A stretch of 64,000 nucleotides of DNA. Source: Flavobacterium sp. J372. Its GTDB lineage: Bacteria; Bacteroidota; Bacteroidia; Flavobacteriales; Flavobacteriaceae. The notes under the pieces were generated by a model that saw only the letters and a list, made by a program, of their open reading frames with translations, made no database searches and was not told the origin of the DNA. Below are positions 54,322 through 63,245 of the stretch, piece by piece. A program made the position numbers and the translations under genes. How positions within the stretch are numbered: the stretch's first letter is position 1; every line of letters starts with the position of its first letter. Location of the stretch: assembly GCF_024699965.1 (NCBI RefSeq), contig NZ_JAJOMZ010000004.1, positions 558,001 through 622,000 on the forward strand, written 5' to 3'.

Positions 54322-55896
54322 ATGGCAGAAATTAAGCCTGCTGAAATTTCAGCAATATTAAAGAAACAACTTTCCGGTTTTGAATCGGGCGCTACTTTAG
54401 AAGAAGTAGGTACAGTACTGAACGTAGGTGACGGTATTGCCCGTGCTTACGGATTGTCTAACGCGCAATACGGCGAACTTGTTGAGTTTGATAACGGCCT
54501 TGAAGGTATCGTTCTTAACCTTGAAGAAGACAACGTTGGTATTGTATTGCTGGGTTCTACGGCAGGTATTAAAGAAGGCTCTACTGTAAAAAGGACACAG
54601 CGTATCGCGTCACTTCGCGTAGGTGAGCAGATGGTAGGCCGTGTGGTAGATACTCTTGGTAACCCTATTGACGGCAAAGGCCCAATTGGTGGTGACCTTT
54701 ATGAGATGCCGCTTGAGCGTAAAGCTCCGGGCGTTATCTTCCGCCAGCCGGTAACCGAGCCGCTCCAAACAGGTATCAAGGCTGTTGACGCGATGATCCC
54801 GGTAGGCCGTGGCCAGCGTGAGCTTGTTATTGGTGACCGCCAGACAGGTAAGTCAACTGTTTGTATTGACACCATACTTAATCAGAAAGAATTTTACGAT
54901 GCAGGCCAGCCTGTATTCTGTATATATGTTGCAGTAGGCCAGAAGGCTTCAACTGTGGCAGGTATCGCCAAGACCCTTGAAGAAAAAGGTGCTCTTGCTT
55001 ATACCATCATCGTAGCGGCAAACGCATCAGACCCTGCACCGATGCAGGTATACGCTCCGTTTGCAGGTGCTGCAATCGGTGAGTATTTCCGTGACACGGG
55101 CCGTCCTGCACTTATCGTGTATGATGACCTTTCTAAGCAGGCAGTTGCCTACCGTGAGGTGTCACTACTACTTCGCCGCCCACCGGGACGTGAAGCTTAC
55201 CCTGGTGACGTATTCTACCTTCACTCAAGGCTTCTTGAACGTGCAGCGAAAGTTATTGCTGATGACGAGATTGCAAAAAACATGAATGACCTTCCTGAAT
55301 CACTTAGGCCAATCGTTAAAGGTGGCGGATCGCTAACGGCGCTTCCAATCATCGAGACACAGGCGGGTGACGTTTCTGCATATATCCCGACAAACGTAAT
55401 TTCGATTACTGACGGACAGATATTCCTTGAATCAGACCTATTTAACTCGGGTGTACGTCCGGCTATCAACGTGGGTATCTCGGTATCGCGTGTAGGTGGT
55501 AACGCTCAGATCAAGTCGATGAAGAAAGTTGCCGGTACGCTTAAGCTTGACCAGGCGCAATTCCGTGAGCTTGAAGCGTTTGCTAAGTTTGGTTCAGACC
55601 TTGATGCTGTTACGCTAAACGTAATTGAAAAAGGCCGCCGTAACGTAGAGATACTTAAGCAGGCAATTAACGACCCTTACACTGTAGAAGACCAGGTTGC
55701 AATCATCTACGCAGGTTCTAAAAACCTGTTGAGGAATGTGCCGGTTAACAAGGTGAAGGAGTTTGAAAAAGACTATATAGATTACCTAAACGCTAAGCAC
55801 AAAGACACGCTTAACGCCCTCAAGGCAGGTAAATTTACAGACGAGATTACTGACGTGCTTGAGAAAGCAGCAGGTGAAATCGCAGCGAAATATTAA
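54322..55896 (+). CDS. atpA: F1Fo ATP synthase subunit alpha
   Basis: A 524-residue regulatory/catalytic-head subunit. P-loop GDRQTGKST near 170, [23 protein letters not shown], and the signature [17 protein letters not shown] are intact. It is 36 bp after atpH and 74 bp before atpG. No beta or epsilon gene is nearby. Confidence 0.98.
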   Translation: MAEIKPAEISAILKKQLSGFESGATLEEVGTVLNVGDGIARAYGLSNAQYGELVEFDNGLEGIVLNLEEDNVGIVLLGSTAGIKEGSTVKRTQRIASLRVGEQMVGRVVDTLGNPIDGKGPIGGDLYEMPLERKAPGVIFRQPVTEPLQTGIKAVDAMIPVGRGQRELVIGDRQTGKSTVCIDTILNQKEFYDAGQPVFCIYVAVGQKASTVAGIAKTLEEKGALAYTIIVAANASDPAPMQVYAPFAGAAIGEYFRDTGRPALIVYDDLSKQAVAYREVSLLLRRPPGREAYPGDVFYLHSRLLERAAKVIADDEIAKNMNDLPESLRPIVKGGGSLTALPIIETQAGDVSAYIPTNVISITDGQIFLESDLFNSGVRPAINVGISVSRVGGNAQIKSMKKVAGTLKLDQAQFRELEAFAKFGSDLDAVTLNVIEKGRRNVEILKQAINDPYTVEDQVAIIYAGSKNLLRNVPVNKVKEFEKDYIDYLNAKHKDTLNALKAGKFTDEITDVLEKAAGEIAAKY

Positions 55897-55970
55897 TGAA
55901 ATAATGTAGCAATTGGCCAGTGTAACAATTGGTACATTGGCTAATTGATAAATTTTCACATTACAGAAAA

Positions 55971-56834
55971 ATGGCAAACTTAAAGGAAATACGTAACAGG
56001 ATTACCTCGGTTTCATCAACCATGCAGATTACCAGTGCCATGAAAATGGTTTCTGCTGCCAAGTTGAAAAAAGCCCAGGACGCCATTACAGCCATGAGGC
56101 CGTATGCTGAAAAGCTTACAGAGCTACTACAGAACCTGAGCGCTACACTTGATGGTGATACAGGAGGCAAATTTGCCGAGCAACGCGAAGTAAACCGTGT
56201 GCTTATTGTTGCCATCACCTCAAACAGGGGTTTGGCAGGCGCTTTTAACTCTAACGTTATTAAGCAGGTAAGAGTGCTTCAGGAGCAATATGCGGGTAAG
56301 CAGGTAGATGTTTTGACTATTGGTAAGAAAGGTAATGACGGTTTGAGGAAATCAGCCAACATTATTGACAACAACAACGGCATTTTTGATGCGCTTACTT
56401 TTGAAAATGTTGCTGCTGTTGCTGAAAGTCTGATGCAGAGGTTTGCTGACGGTGAGTATGACAGGATCGAGATTGTGTATAACCACTTTAAGAATGCTGC
56501 TACACAAATTGTAAAGACCGAACAGTTTTTACCGCTTGAGCCGATAGCAGCAACAGAGGTTAAGACAACTGTTACTGACTATATTTTTGAGCCTTCAAAA
56601 GAAGAGATAGTACTTAGCCTTATACCGCTTTCGCTGAAGACACAGCTGTACAAGGCAGTACGTGATTCATTCGCATCAGAGCATGGCGCGCGTATGACGG
56701 CAATGCACAAAGCCACAGACAACGCTACTGAGCTTAGAAACCAGCTTAAGCTTACTTACAACAAAGCCCGACAGGCTGCCATTACAGGCGAAATTCTTGA
56801 AATTGTTGGTGGTGCAGAAGCATTGAACAACTAA
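55971..56834 (+). CDS. atpG: F1Fo ATP synthase subunit gamma
   Basis: A 287-residue rotor-shaft subunit. N-terminal LKEIRNRITSVSSTMQITSAMKMVSAAKLKKAQ and C-terminal MTAMHKATDNATELRNQLKLTYNKARQAAITGEILEIVGGAEAL are classic gamma ends. Start is 55971 (MANLKEI); the longer frame to 55929 reads through a repeat-like CAATTGG gap. It closes the operon ahead of a strong terminator; atpD and atpC are elsewhere. Confidence 0.96.
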   Translation: MANLKEIRNRITSVSSTMQITSAMKMVSAAKLKKAQDAITAMRPYAEKLTELLQNLSATLDGDTGGKFAEQREVNRVLIVAITSNRGLAGAFNSNVIKQVRVLQEQYAGKQVDVLTIGKKGNDGLRKSANIIDNNNGIFDALTFENVAAVAESLMQRFADGEYDRIEIVYNHFKNAATQIVKTEQFLPLEPIAATEVKTTVTDYIFEPSKEEIVLSLIPLSLKTQLYKAVRDSFASEHGARMTAMHKATDNATELRNQLKLTYNKARQAAITGEILEIVGGAEALNN

Positions 56835-56854
56835 GCTATTTGCTTATATTTTAT

Positions 56855-56887
56855 AAAAAAGGCTGTCCTGAGAGGGCGGCCTTTTTT
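56855..56887 (+). terminator. Rho-independent terminator of the atp operon
   Basis: AAAAAAGGCTGTCC-TGAGA-GGGCGGCCTTTTTT hairpin (with two G-U pairs), 20 bp after the atpG stop. Confidence 0.9.
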
Positions 56888-56936
56888 GTTATTTAATTTT
56901 TATTAAATTTATCCTGAACATTTCATATTTACACCT

Positions 56937-58001
56937 ATGTTATCTCAAGCTGAATTAAAATTAGAGGTTGATAAACACGTTATTTTCACAAACCTATTGC
57001 ATCAACTTCTTACATCGCTTTTAAATTCTTCTGGAATTAAATATCATGTAATTGAATGTAGAACCAAAACTCTTGATAGTTTATCCGAAAAAACTGAGCG
57101 AAAAGAAATTCAAAACTTATCTGATATTACAGATATTTCTGGGCTGAGAATTATATTATATTATCAAGACGATGTTGATAAAGTAGTTGATATGATAAAA
57201 AGCAACTTCGTTATTGATGATAAAAATTCTATAAATAAAGCGGATTTGTATAGTTCAAATGAATTTGGCTATTTATCTCTACATTATATTGTATCAATAA
57301 ATAAAAAGCGGAATATTTTACCTGAATGGGCATTATATAAGAGTCTTAAAAGTGAAATACAAATCAGAACTGTTCTTCAACATTCATGGGCATCGATTTC
57401 TCACGAATTGTCATACAAAAAGCAATATGATATTCCAAAAGAACTTCAAAGGAAATTATTCAGATTAGCCGGACTTTTTGAATTAGCGGATGAACAATTT
57501 TTGAAAATTAGAGATGAGCATGAAAGTCTTAAAACTCATATTGAAAATGTTGGACAAGCAGATAAAATTGAGAATGAAAAGATTAATTTATTAACTATTT
57601 CTTACGTGTTTCAGCCAGGAAAAAAATTAGGAATTTTTAAGGACATTGAATATATAGCACTAACGTCTGGATTTTCAGATAGTACTGAATCGGACATTGA
57701 TGTAAAAGATGAACAATATTCTGAAATAATTACTCTTAGTAAGATATTGGGATTAAGTACGATTGGAGAGCTTGAGAACAAACTCCAAATAGTCAAACCA
57801 AAACTCGAGAATTTTTTCACAGAGTTGATAAATCAAAAATCAGGACGTAATTGGTATGGCGATATTACCTTCTTTGTATCATTGGCACTATTATATTTAC
57901 TAAATAGTGAACAACTTGAATTATACAAAAAACAGGCTAATCATTGGAGTAAGATGCTTTTTGAAAGAGTTGCAAAGACAGTAGAAAAGCTAAAAGGATA
58001 A
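56937..58001 (+). CDS. RelA/SpoT-domain protein with an unknown C-terminal half
   Basis: 354 residues. The N-terminal ~165 form a (p)ppGpp-synthetase-like domain with intact signature residues: RTKTLDSLSEK (R42, K44, S48, K52), DISGLRI (D66), EFGYLSLHYIV, EIQIRTVLQHSWASISHELSYKK (E140, R144, Y160, K161). The C-terminal ~180 residues (KINLLTISYVFQPGKKLGIF; SKILGLSTIGELENKL; FFVSLALLYLLNSEQLELYKKQ) are not a TGS/ACT housekeeping tail and I do not recognise them. Much more AT-rich than both neighbours, suggesting transfer. Could be a stand-alone alarmone synthetase or a toxic/antiphage RSH enzyme (toxSAS/CapRel-like); that is inference. Confidence 0.75.
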   Translation: MLSQAELKLEVDKHVIFTNLLHQLLTSLLNSSGIKYHVIECRTKTLDSLSEKTERKEIQNLSDITDISGLRIILYYQDDVDKVVDMIKSNFVIDDKNSINKADLYSSNEFGYLSLHYIVSINKKRNILPEWALYKSLKSEIQIRTVLQHSWASISHELSYKKQYDIPKELQRKLFRLAGLFELADEQFLKIRDEHESLKTHIENVGQADKIENEKINLLTISYVFQPGKKLGIFKDIEYIALTSGFSDSTESDIDVKDEQYSEIITLSKILGLSTIGELENKLQIVKPKLENFFTELINQKSGRNWYGDITFFVSLALLYLLNSEQLELYKKQANHWSKMLFERVAKTVEKLKG

Positions 58002-58069
58002 ATTAATTTTAATTTTCTAAATGGGTAGAGCGTAACTTATCGTCATATAACTCTATTAATAATTATCCC

Positions 58070-58077
58070 TACTTTTG
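58070..58077 (+). promoter_or_regulatory. -7 element upstream of the second flippase
   Basis: TACTTTTG matches TAnnTTTG, 22 bp before the TTG start at 58100. No TTG is seen at the -33 position. Confidence 0.4.
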
Positions 58078-58099
58078 CTACTACTAACTTCATAACCAT

Positions 58100-59557
58100 T
58101 TGAGCCAGTTTAAAAACCTCTTTAAGCAGACAGCTATATACGGGCTTGCAACGGTATTGCCGCGTATGCTAAGCTTTTTGCTGGTTCGGCTTTATACTGA
58201 TTTGCTTCCGGAAGAGGAATACGGCGAGGTATCAATTATCTTTTCATGGATAGTGTTTTTTAATGTTATCCTGGCGTATGGCATGGAAACATCATTCTTC
58301 AGGTTTTACAATAAAGATGATTCGGCTAAGGTTACTTCCACGACTACAGTTTCACTTTTTTGGTCTTCTGTTTTATTTCTGGGTGGCGCATTATTGTTCC
58401 GTAACTTTTTAGCAGATGCCGCCAACGTAGATGTAGAGTATATCACTTACACCATTTGGATATTAGTACTCGATGCCCTGGTTATCATACCTTTTTCAAA
58501 ACTCCGTGCCGACGGCAGACCGATGTACTATGCTATCATCAAGATTGGCAACGTAGCCGTAAACCTCGGGCTGAATGTATTCTTCCTGCTTTACCTTCCA
58601 AAGCTTGCAGAGGCTTATCCGGGCAGTTTCCTCGCAACCATTTATGTTCGCAATTTCGAAATTGGGTATATCTTTCTTTCAAACCTTATTGCAAGCCTGC
58701 TCACGCTCATCATCATGCTGCCGCATTACTTCCGCATCTCCTGGCATATTGATATGAAACTTTGGAAGACTATTATGCGTTACGGACTCCCCATTATGGT
58801 AGCCGGCATCGCTTTTGCCATCAATGAAACTTTCGACAGAATTTTACTGGAATGGCTCCTGCCTGCAGATATCGCCAAAGCCGAGGTGGGGGTGTATTCA
58901 GCCTGCTACAAACTTGCACTATTTATGGCGCTATATGCCACGGCGTTCAGGCTGGGTATAGAACCATTTTTCTTTAGCCACGCAGGCAATGAGTCGGCTC
59001 CCCAAACTTATGCTCTTATCACCAAATATTTTGTAATTTTCGGGTCGGCTATACTCTTAGGAGTTGTAGTCTTTGCCGATATATTAAAACTTATCTTTGT
59101 CAATAATTCCGCTTATTGGGACGGTATGAAAGTGGTCCCGCTCATCATCATTGCCAACTTCTTTCTCGGGATATATCACAACCTTTCGGTATGGTACAAG
59201 CTGTCCGACAAGACTAAAATCGGCGCATACATTTCAATCATTGGTGCAATCGTAACGCTTGTACTCAATTTCGCTCTAATCCCATACTGGAGTTACATGG
59301 GTTCAGCCATTGCAACCATTTCAGCTTATGGGAGCATGATGCTCATTAGTTATTTCCTTGGCAATAAATACTACCATATTCCTTATGATGTAAAAACGAT
59401 TGGTGGCTATCTGGCGCTGTCTATTGGTTTCAGCCTTATATATTTCTATCTCTTCCGTGAAAATTACTATGTTGGGGGAGCGATGCTGCTGCTTTTCATG
59501 CTGTTTTTGTATAAAAATGAAAAAGACACCTTGATGCGCATTGCTCGCAGGAAATAA
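58100..59557 (+). CDS. Polysaccharide flippase (MOP superfamily)
   Basis: A 485-residue membrane protein with about fourteen hydrophobic helices, a second flippase in the window. Sequence features: MSQFKNLFKQTAIYGLATVLPRMLSFLLVRLYTDLL, FNVILAYGMETSFFRFY, and FLGIYHNLSVWYKLSDKTKIG, typical of Flavobacteria oligosaccharide flippases. It lies with dut and a sugar nucleotidyltransferase in a conserved block outside the O-antigen locus. Start is TTG at 58100, since the frame begins there with the family N-terminus. It probably moves a lipid-linked glycan to the periplasm; substrate unknown. Confidence 0.88.
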   Translation: MSQFKNLFKQTAIYGLATVLPRMLSFLLVRLYTDLLPEEEYGEVSIIFSWIVFFNVILAYGMETSFFRFYNKDDSAKVTSTTTVSLFWSSVLFLGGALLFRNFLADAANVDVEYITYTIWILVLDALVIIPFSKLRADGRPMYYAIIKIGNVAVNLGLNVFFLLYLPKLAEAYPGSFLATIYVRNFEIGYIFLSNLIASLLTLIIMLPHYFRISWHIDMKLWKTIMRYGLPIMVAGIAFAINETFDRILLEWLLPADIAKAEVGVYSACYKLALFMALYATAFRLGIEPFFFSHAGNESAPQTYALITKYFVIFGSAILLGVVVFADILKLIFVNNSAYWDGMKVVPLIIIANFFLGIYHNLSVWYKLSDKTKIGAYISIIGAIVTLVLNFALIPYWSYMGSAIATISAYGSMMLISYFLGNKYYHIPYDVKTIGGYLALSIGFSLIYFYLFRENYYVGGAMLLLFMLFLYKNEKDTLMRIARRK

Positions 59558-59616
59558 CATTGCAGGTTTGGTAGTTAGCGATAGTATATTGATATTTACA
59601 GTACAAACAAAATAGC

Positions 59617-60051
59617 ATGATAATTAAGATAATCAATAAGTCAAATCATCCGTTACCTAACTATGAAACCATAGCCTCTGCCGGGATGGATCTTCGCGCA
59701 AATCTTACCGAGCCGGTTACGCTCACTCCGCTTGGCCGCGCCATAATTGGCACAGGCCTTTTTATAGAATTGCCCATAGGATATGAAGCGCAGGTAAGGC
59801 CACGCAGCGGACTGGCAGCTAAAAAAGGAGTAACGGTGCTAAACAGCCCGGGGACAGTAGATGCCGATTACCGTGGCGAGATTGGCGTTATCCTTGTCAA
59901 CCTTTCCAATGAACCTTTTACCGTTGAAAACGGCGAACGCATTGCACAGCTTGTGATCGCTAAGCACGAACGCGCTGAATGGCTTGAAGCGGAGTTACTA
60001 ACCGAGACATCTCGTGGTGCTGGAGGCTTTGGCAGCACCGGAGTAAAATAA
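59617..60051 (+). CDS. dut: dUTP diphosphatase
   Basis: A 144-residue trimeric dUTPase. All five motifs are visible: AGMDLRA (1), RPRSGLAAK (2), [13 protein letters not shown] (3), [10 protein letters not shown] (4), and the C-terminal GAGGFGSTG (5), which closes over the active site. It hydrolyses dUTP to dUMP, keeping uracil out of DNA and feeding thymidylate synthesis. Followed by the nucleotidyltransferase after 36 bp. Confidence 0.97.
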   Translation: MIIKIINKSNHPLPNYETIASAGMDLRANLTEPVTLTPLGRAIIGTGLFIELPIGYEAQVRPRSGLAAKKGVTVLNSPGTVDADYRGEIGVILVNLSNEPFTVENGERIAQLVIAKHERAEWLEAELLTETSRGAGGFGSTGVK

Positions 60052-60087
60052 ATTGAAGACCAAAATAAAACCAACCCCTAAAATAAC

Positions 60088-61098
60088 ATGAAAATAATTG
60101 TACCTATGGCCGGAAGGGGCTCACGCCTTCGCCCACATACGCTAACAGTTCCTAAACCGCTTATACCTATTGCAGGCAAACCTATAGTTCACCGCCTTGT
60201 TGAGGATATAGCAGGAGTTATCAATCAGGATATAGAGGAAATAGCTTTTATAATACATAAAGATTTTGGCAACCAGGTGCCTAAAGACCTTATTGCAATT
60301 GCTGAAAAGCTAGGGGCTAAGGGAAGCATTTACTATCAGGACGAGCCGCTGGGTACAGGTCACGCCATTATGAGTGCAAAAGAATCTATGAGCGGGCCTG
60401 TGGTTGTAGCATACGCCGATACACTATTCCGTGCTGATTTTGCGTTAGATACTACAGCCGACAGCGTTATCTGGGTAAAACAGGTTGATGATCCGAGCGC
60501 ATTTGGTGTGGTGCAGCTTAATGATAAAAATGAAATTGTTGACTTTGTAGAGAAGCCGGCAGAATTTGTGAGCGACCTTGCAATTATCGGGATTTATTAT
60601 TTCAAGAGCGGTGAAACGCTTCGCAGTGAGCTGCAATACCTTCTTGATAACGATATTACCAAAGGCGGAGAGTACCAGCTTACGGATGCTTTGGAAAACA
60701 TGAAACAAAAAGGCATGAAGTTTGTACCTGGTAAGGTTGATGAGTGGATGGATTGCGGCAATAAAAATGTTACGGTAGATACCAACAACAGGATGCTTGC
60801 CTTCCTTCATGCTGACGGTGAGAATATGGTTGCTGAAAGTGTTGTAAACAACAACAGCACAATCATACCGCCATGCTGCATTGCCGAAGGCGTTGTGCTT
60901 ACCAATGCAACGGTAGGCCCTAATGTTTCGCTTGGCAAAGGCACAAAAGTGGAGAACAGCACTATTAAGAACAGTTTGGTGCAGACGAATTCAATAATAA
61001 GAAATGCAAACCTTGACAATGCCATGATAGGCAACAATGCTATATTCGACGGTAAATTTACCAGTATAAGCATTGGCGACTATTCGGTTTTGGAATAA
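60088..61098 (+). CDS. Sugar-phosphate nucleotidyltransferase
   Basis: A 336-residue enzyme: N-terminal GT-A-like nucleotidyltransferase (VPMAGRGSRLRPHTLTVPKPLIPIAGKPI, then YADTLFRADF and VDEWMDCGNKN), and a C-terminal left-handed beta-helix of hexapeptide repeats (ATVGPNVSLGKGTKVENSTIKNSLVQTNSII). It joins a sugar-1-phosphate to a nucleotide; sugar and base are not determined. In a conserved operon with dut, a TPR protein, DUF4292 and an EnvC-like protein. Confidence 0.9.
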   Translation: MKIIVPMAGRGSRLRPHTLTVPKPLIPIAGKPIVHRLVEDIAGVINQDIEEIAFIIHKDFGNQVPKDLIAIAEKLGAKGSIYYQDEPLGTGHAIMSAKESMSGPVVVAYADTLFRADFALDTTADSVIWVKQVDDPSAFGVVQLNDKNEIVDFVEKPAEFVSDLAIIGIYYFKSGETLRSELQYLLDNDITKGGEYQLTDALENMKQKGMKFVPGKVDEWMDCGNKNVTVDTNNRMLAFLHADGENMVAESVVNNNSTIIPPCCIAEGVVLTNATVGPNVSLGKGTKVENSTIKNSLVQTNSIIRNANLDNAMIGNNAIFDGKFTSISIGDYSVLE

Positions 61099-61104
61099 TA
61101 GTAA

Positions 61105-62472
61105 ATGAAGATACAGTCTCTTTTATATACAATGCTCTTAACAGGCTTTCTCTGCAGTCCGGCGCTTTTGCATGCCCAGCAGCAGATGGAGCCTGACTCC
61201 TTATCATTGGCTAAAAATGAGTTTGAGGATAATTTTTATGAAGCATTGAAACAAAAGGGAATCGAGAATTATGACAAAGCAGTGCAGGCTTTGCAGAAAT
61301 GCCTAGGCAAAGACCCAAATAGCGCAGTTGTACATGCCGAGCTTGGAAAAAATTATCTGGAGCTGAAGAATTATCCGGATGCTGAGCGTTCCTATTTAAA
61401 GGCAACACAACTGGAGCCGACAAACCGATGGTATTGGGCGGGGCTGTATGATGTGTATTATGATACACAGGAATTCAATAAAGCAATACCCATTGTACAA
61501 AAGCTTATCAGCTGGCGCAAGGAAATTTACCAGGAAGACCTCGTGTCGCTGTATATGTACACTAAGCAATATGATAAGGCGCTTGCCCTTATCAATGAGA
61601 TGGAGCAGACGGTAGGTATGAGCGAAAAACGTGAAATGTACAAGCTGCAGATTCTCGCTGACTCTAAAGCCGCTAACCCGGGGAAAGATGCGCTTGAGGC
61701 TGCCATAAAAAAGAATCCTAAAGAAGAGTCTAATTACCTAGAGCTGATTTACCTCTATTCCAACAGCAACCAGGAAGCAAAGGCTGAAGAAGTCGCCAAA
61801 AGGCTTGAGAAGGAAATCCCGACATCAGACTGGGCGCAGGTAAGCTTGTTTAAATTTCACCTGAATAACAAAAAAGGCGATAAAGCCACAGAATCGATGT
61901 TTAAGATTCTTGGCAGCAAAAAAATTGACCGGAAGATAAAGCACCGCGTGCTGAATGAGTACCTGATATTTACATCAGCCAACCCTCAATATGAGAGCCA
62001 GCTTGAAAGGGCAATCGGCTACTTTGAAAATGATAAAGAAGTTAATGTCCCTAAAGAAGTAGGCAAGTTTTTTTACAACAAAAAAGATTTTACCCGATCG
62101 GCCAAATATTTCAGTAAAAGCCTTGCCGCAAAACCTGATGATATTGAAGCTTCTGAACTTTTGCTTTACAGCTATGCCGATGGTGGGATGAATGGCCCTT
62201 TGCTTGATAAGGCGGCAGAACTAATTGATTCATACCCAACACATGCACGGCTCTATTATTTTGCAGGACTTGGTGCCAATAGGCAAAAGCAATATGCAAA
62301 GGCTAAAACATGGCTGCAGAGCGGAGTTGATTATGTAGTGGAAGATACAGAGCTTGAAGCTAATTTTTACCGGCAGTTAGGTGAAGCCTATGGCGGGCTG
62401 GGAGACACAAAAAACAGAGATGCAAATTTTGCAAAGGCTGACAAGCTCATAAAATCGAAAAGCAATAAATGA
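61105..62472 (+). CDS. TPR-repeat secreted protein
   Basis: A 455-residue protein: signal peptide (LLYTMLLTGFLCSPALLHAQ), then TPR units (VQALQKCLGKDPNSAVVHAELGKNYLELKNYPDAERSYLKATQLEP, ARLYYFAGLGANRQKQYAKAKTWLQSG). Periplasmic or outer-membrane-associated. TPR proteins scaffold complexes; the partner is unknown. It overlaps the DUF4292 gene by 4 bp, so the two are coupled. Position in a cell-envelope operon suggests envelope assembly. Confidence 0.85.
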   Translation: MKIQSLLYTMLLTGFLCSPALLHAQQQMEPDSLSLAKNEFEDNFYEALKQKGIENYDKAVQALQKCLGKDPNSAVVHAELGKNYLELKNYPDAERSYLKATQLEPTNRWYWAGLYDVYYDTQEFNKAIPIVQKLISWRKEIYQEDLVSLYMYTKQYDKALALINEMEQTVGMSEKREMYKLQILADSKAANPGKDALEAAIKKNPKEESNYLELIYLYSNSNQEAKAEEVAKRLEKEIPTSDWAQVSLFKFHLNNKKGDKATESMFKILGSKKIDRKIKHRVLNEYLIFTSANPQYESQLERAIGYFENDKEVNVPKEVGKFFYNKKDFTRSAKYFSKSLAAKPDDIEASELLLYSYADGGMNGPLLDKAAELIDSYPTHARLYYFAGLGANRQKQYAKAKTWLQSGVDYVVEDTELEANFYRQLGEAYGGLGDTKNRDANFAKADKLIKSKSNK

Positions 62473-63239
62473 AAAAGATAGCAGTTTTGGCGTTGGCCGT
62501 AATAACACTGGCTTCCTGTAAAACAAAACAGGCAGTTGTAGCTGAACAGGCTGCAGATGCCAAAGTAGGTGTAAGCAGTGTTGCTATGGGTCATTATGCC
62601 AATAAAAAAGACTTTAAAACTGCGTATATACGTGCAGGAGCCAAGTATAAAGATTCTAAGCAGTCGCACAGTATGAGCGCTGAAATAAAAATTCTTAAAG
62701 ATGAGAAGATTCTTATAAGCGTACGGTTTTTGGGTATTACCATGGCAAAGGCGCTAATCACGCCCGAGCGTGTCAGCTACTATGAAAAGATCAATAATAA
62801 ATATTTTGAAGGAAATTATGCCCTGCTGAGCCAGTGGCTGGGTACAGAGCTTGACTATACAAAAGTCCAGAATATCTTGCTGGGCGTTGCCATGGATGAC
62901 CTTACTAAAGATAAGTATCAGGAATCACTTGAAAACGGACTCCATAAACTGGTATCAAAAAAAGGAAATGTTTCTAAACAGTTTTTGTTTGAAAGCGCGA
63001 ACTATCTGATAAAACAACAGTCTGTGGCCCAAGGCGGGCAACAGCCCCGCAGCCTTACAATTAACTATCCTGCACACAGGGAATGGCCAAAAGCTAAACT
63101 TCCTGATGAGATAAAGATTGAAGCAGAACAAAAAGACAGGGTAAATATTGATATCGATTATGATAATATTACCTTTGATGAAAATCTGTCATTCCCGTAC
63201 AGTGTACCTGAAGGCTATGACCAGATATTTTTAGATTAG
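62469..63239 (+). CDS. DUF4292 lipoprotein
   Basis: A 256-residue protein with a lipobox signal (KIAVLALAVITLASCKTKQ), so a lipoprotein. DUF4292 is a LolA/LolB-like beta-barrel half found in Bacteroidota; SVRFLGITMAKALITPERVSYYEKINNKYFEGNYALLSQWLGTELDYTKVQNILLG is characteristic. It may help lipoprotein or LPS transport to the outer membrane, by analogy with LolB (inference). Overlaps the TPR gene by 4 bp and precedes the EnvC-like gene by 6 bp. Confidence 0.85.
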   Translation: MKKIAVLALAVITLASCKTKQAVVAEQAADAKVGVSSVAMGHYANKKDFKTAYIRAGAKYKDSKQSHSMSAEIKILKDEKILISVRFLGITMAKALITPERVSYYEKINNKYFEGNYALLSQWLGTELDYTKVQNILLGVAMDDLTKDKYQESLENGLHKLVSKKGNVSKQFLFESANYLIKQQSVAQGGQQPRSLTINYPAHREWPKAKLPDEIKIEAEQKDRVNIDIDYDNITFDENLSFPYSVPEGYDQIFLD

Positions 63240-63245
63240 TTGAAT

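Noticed and set aside
55897-55970. CAATTGG-like repeats before atpG as a regulatory site
   Set aside because: Short imperfect copies of a kind common between Flavobacterium genes; no symmetry or promoter element ties them to atpG.
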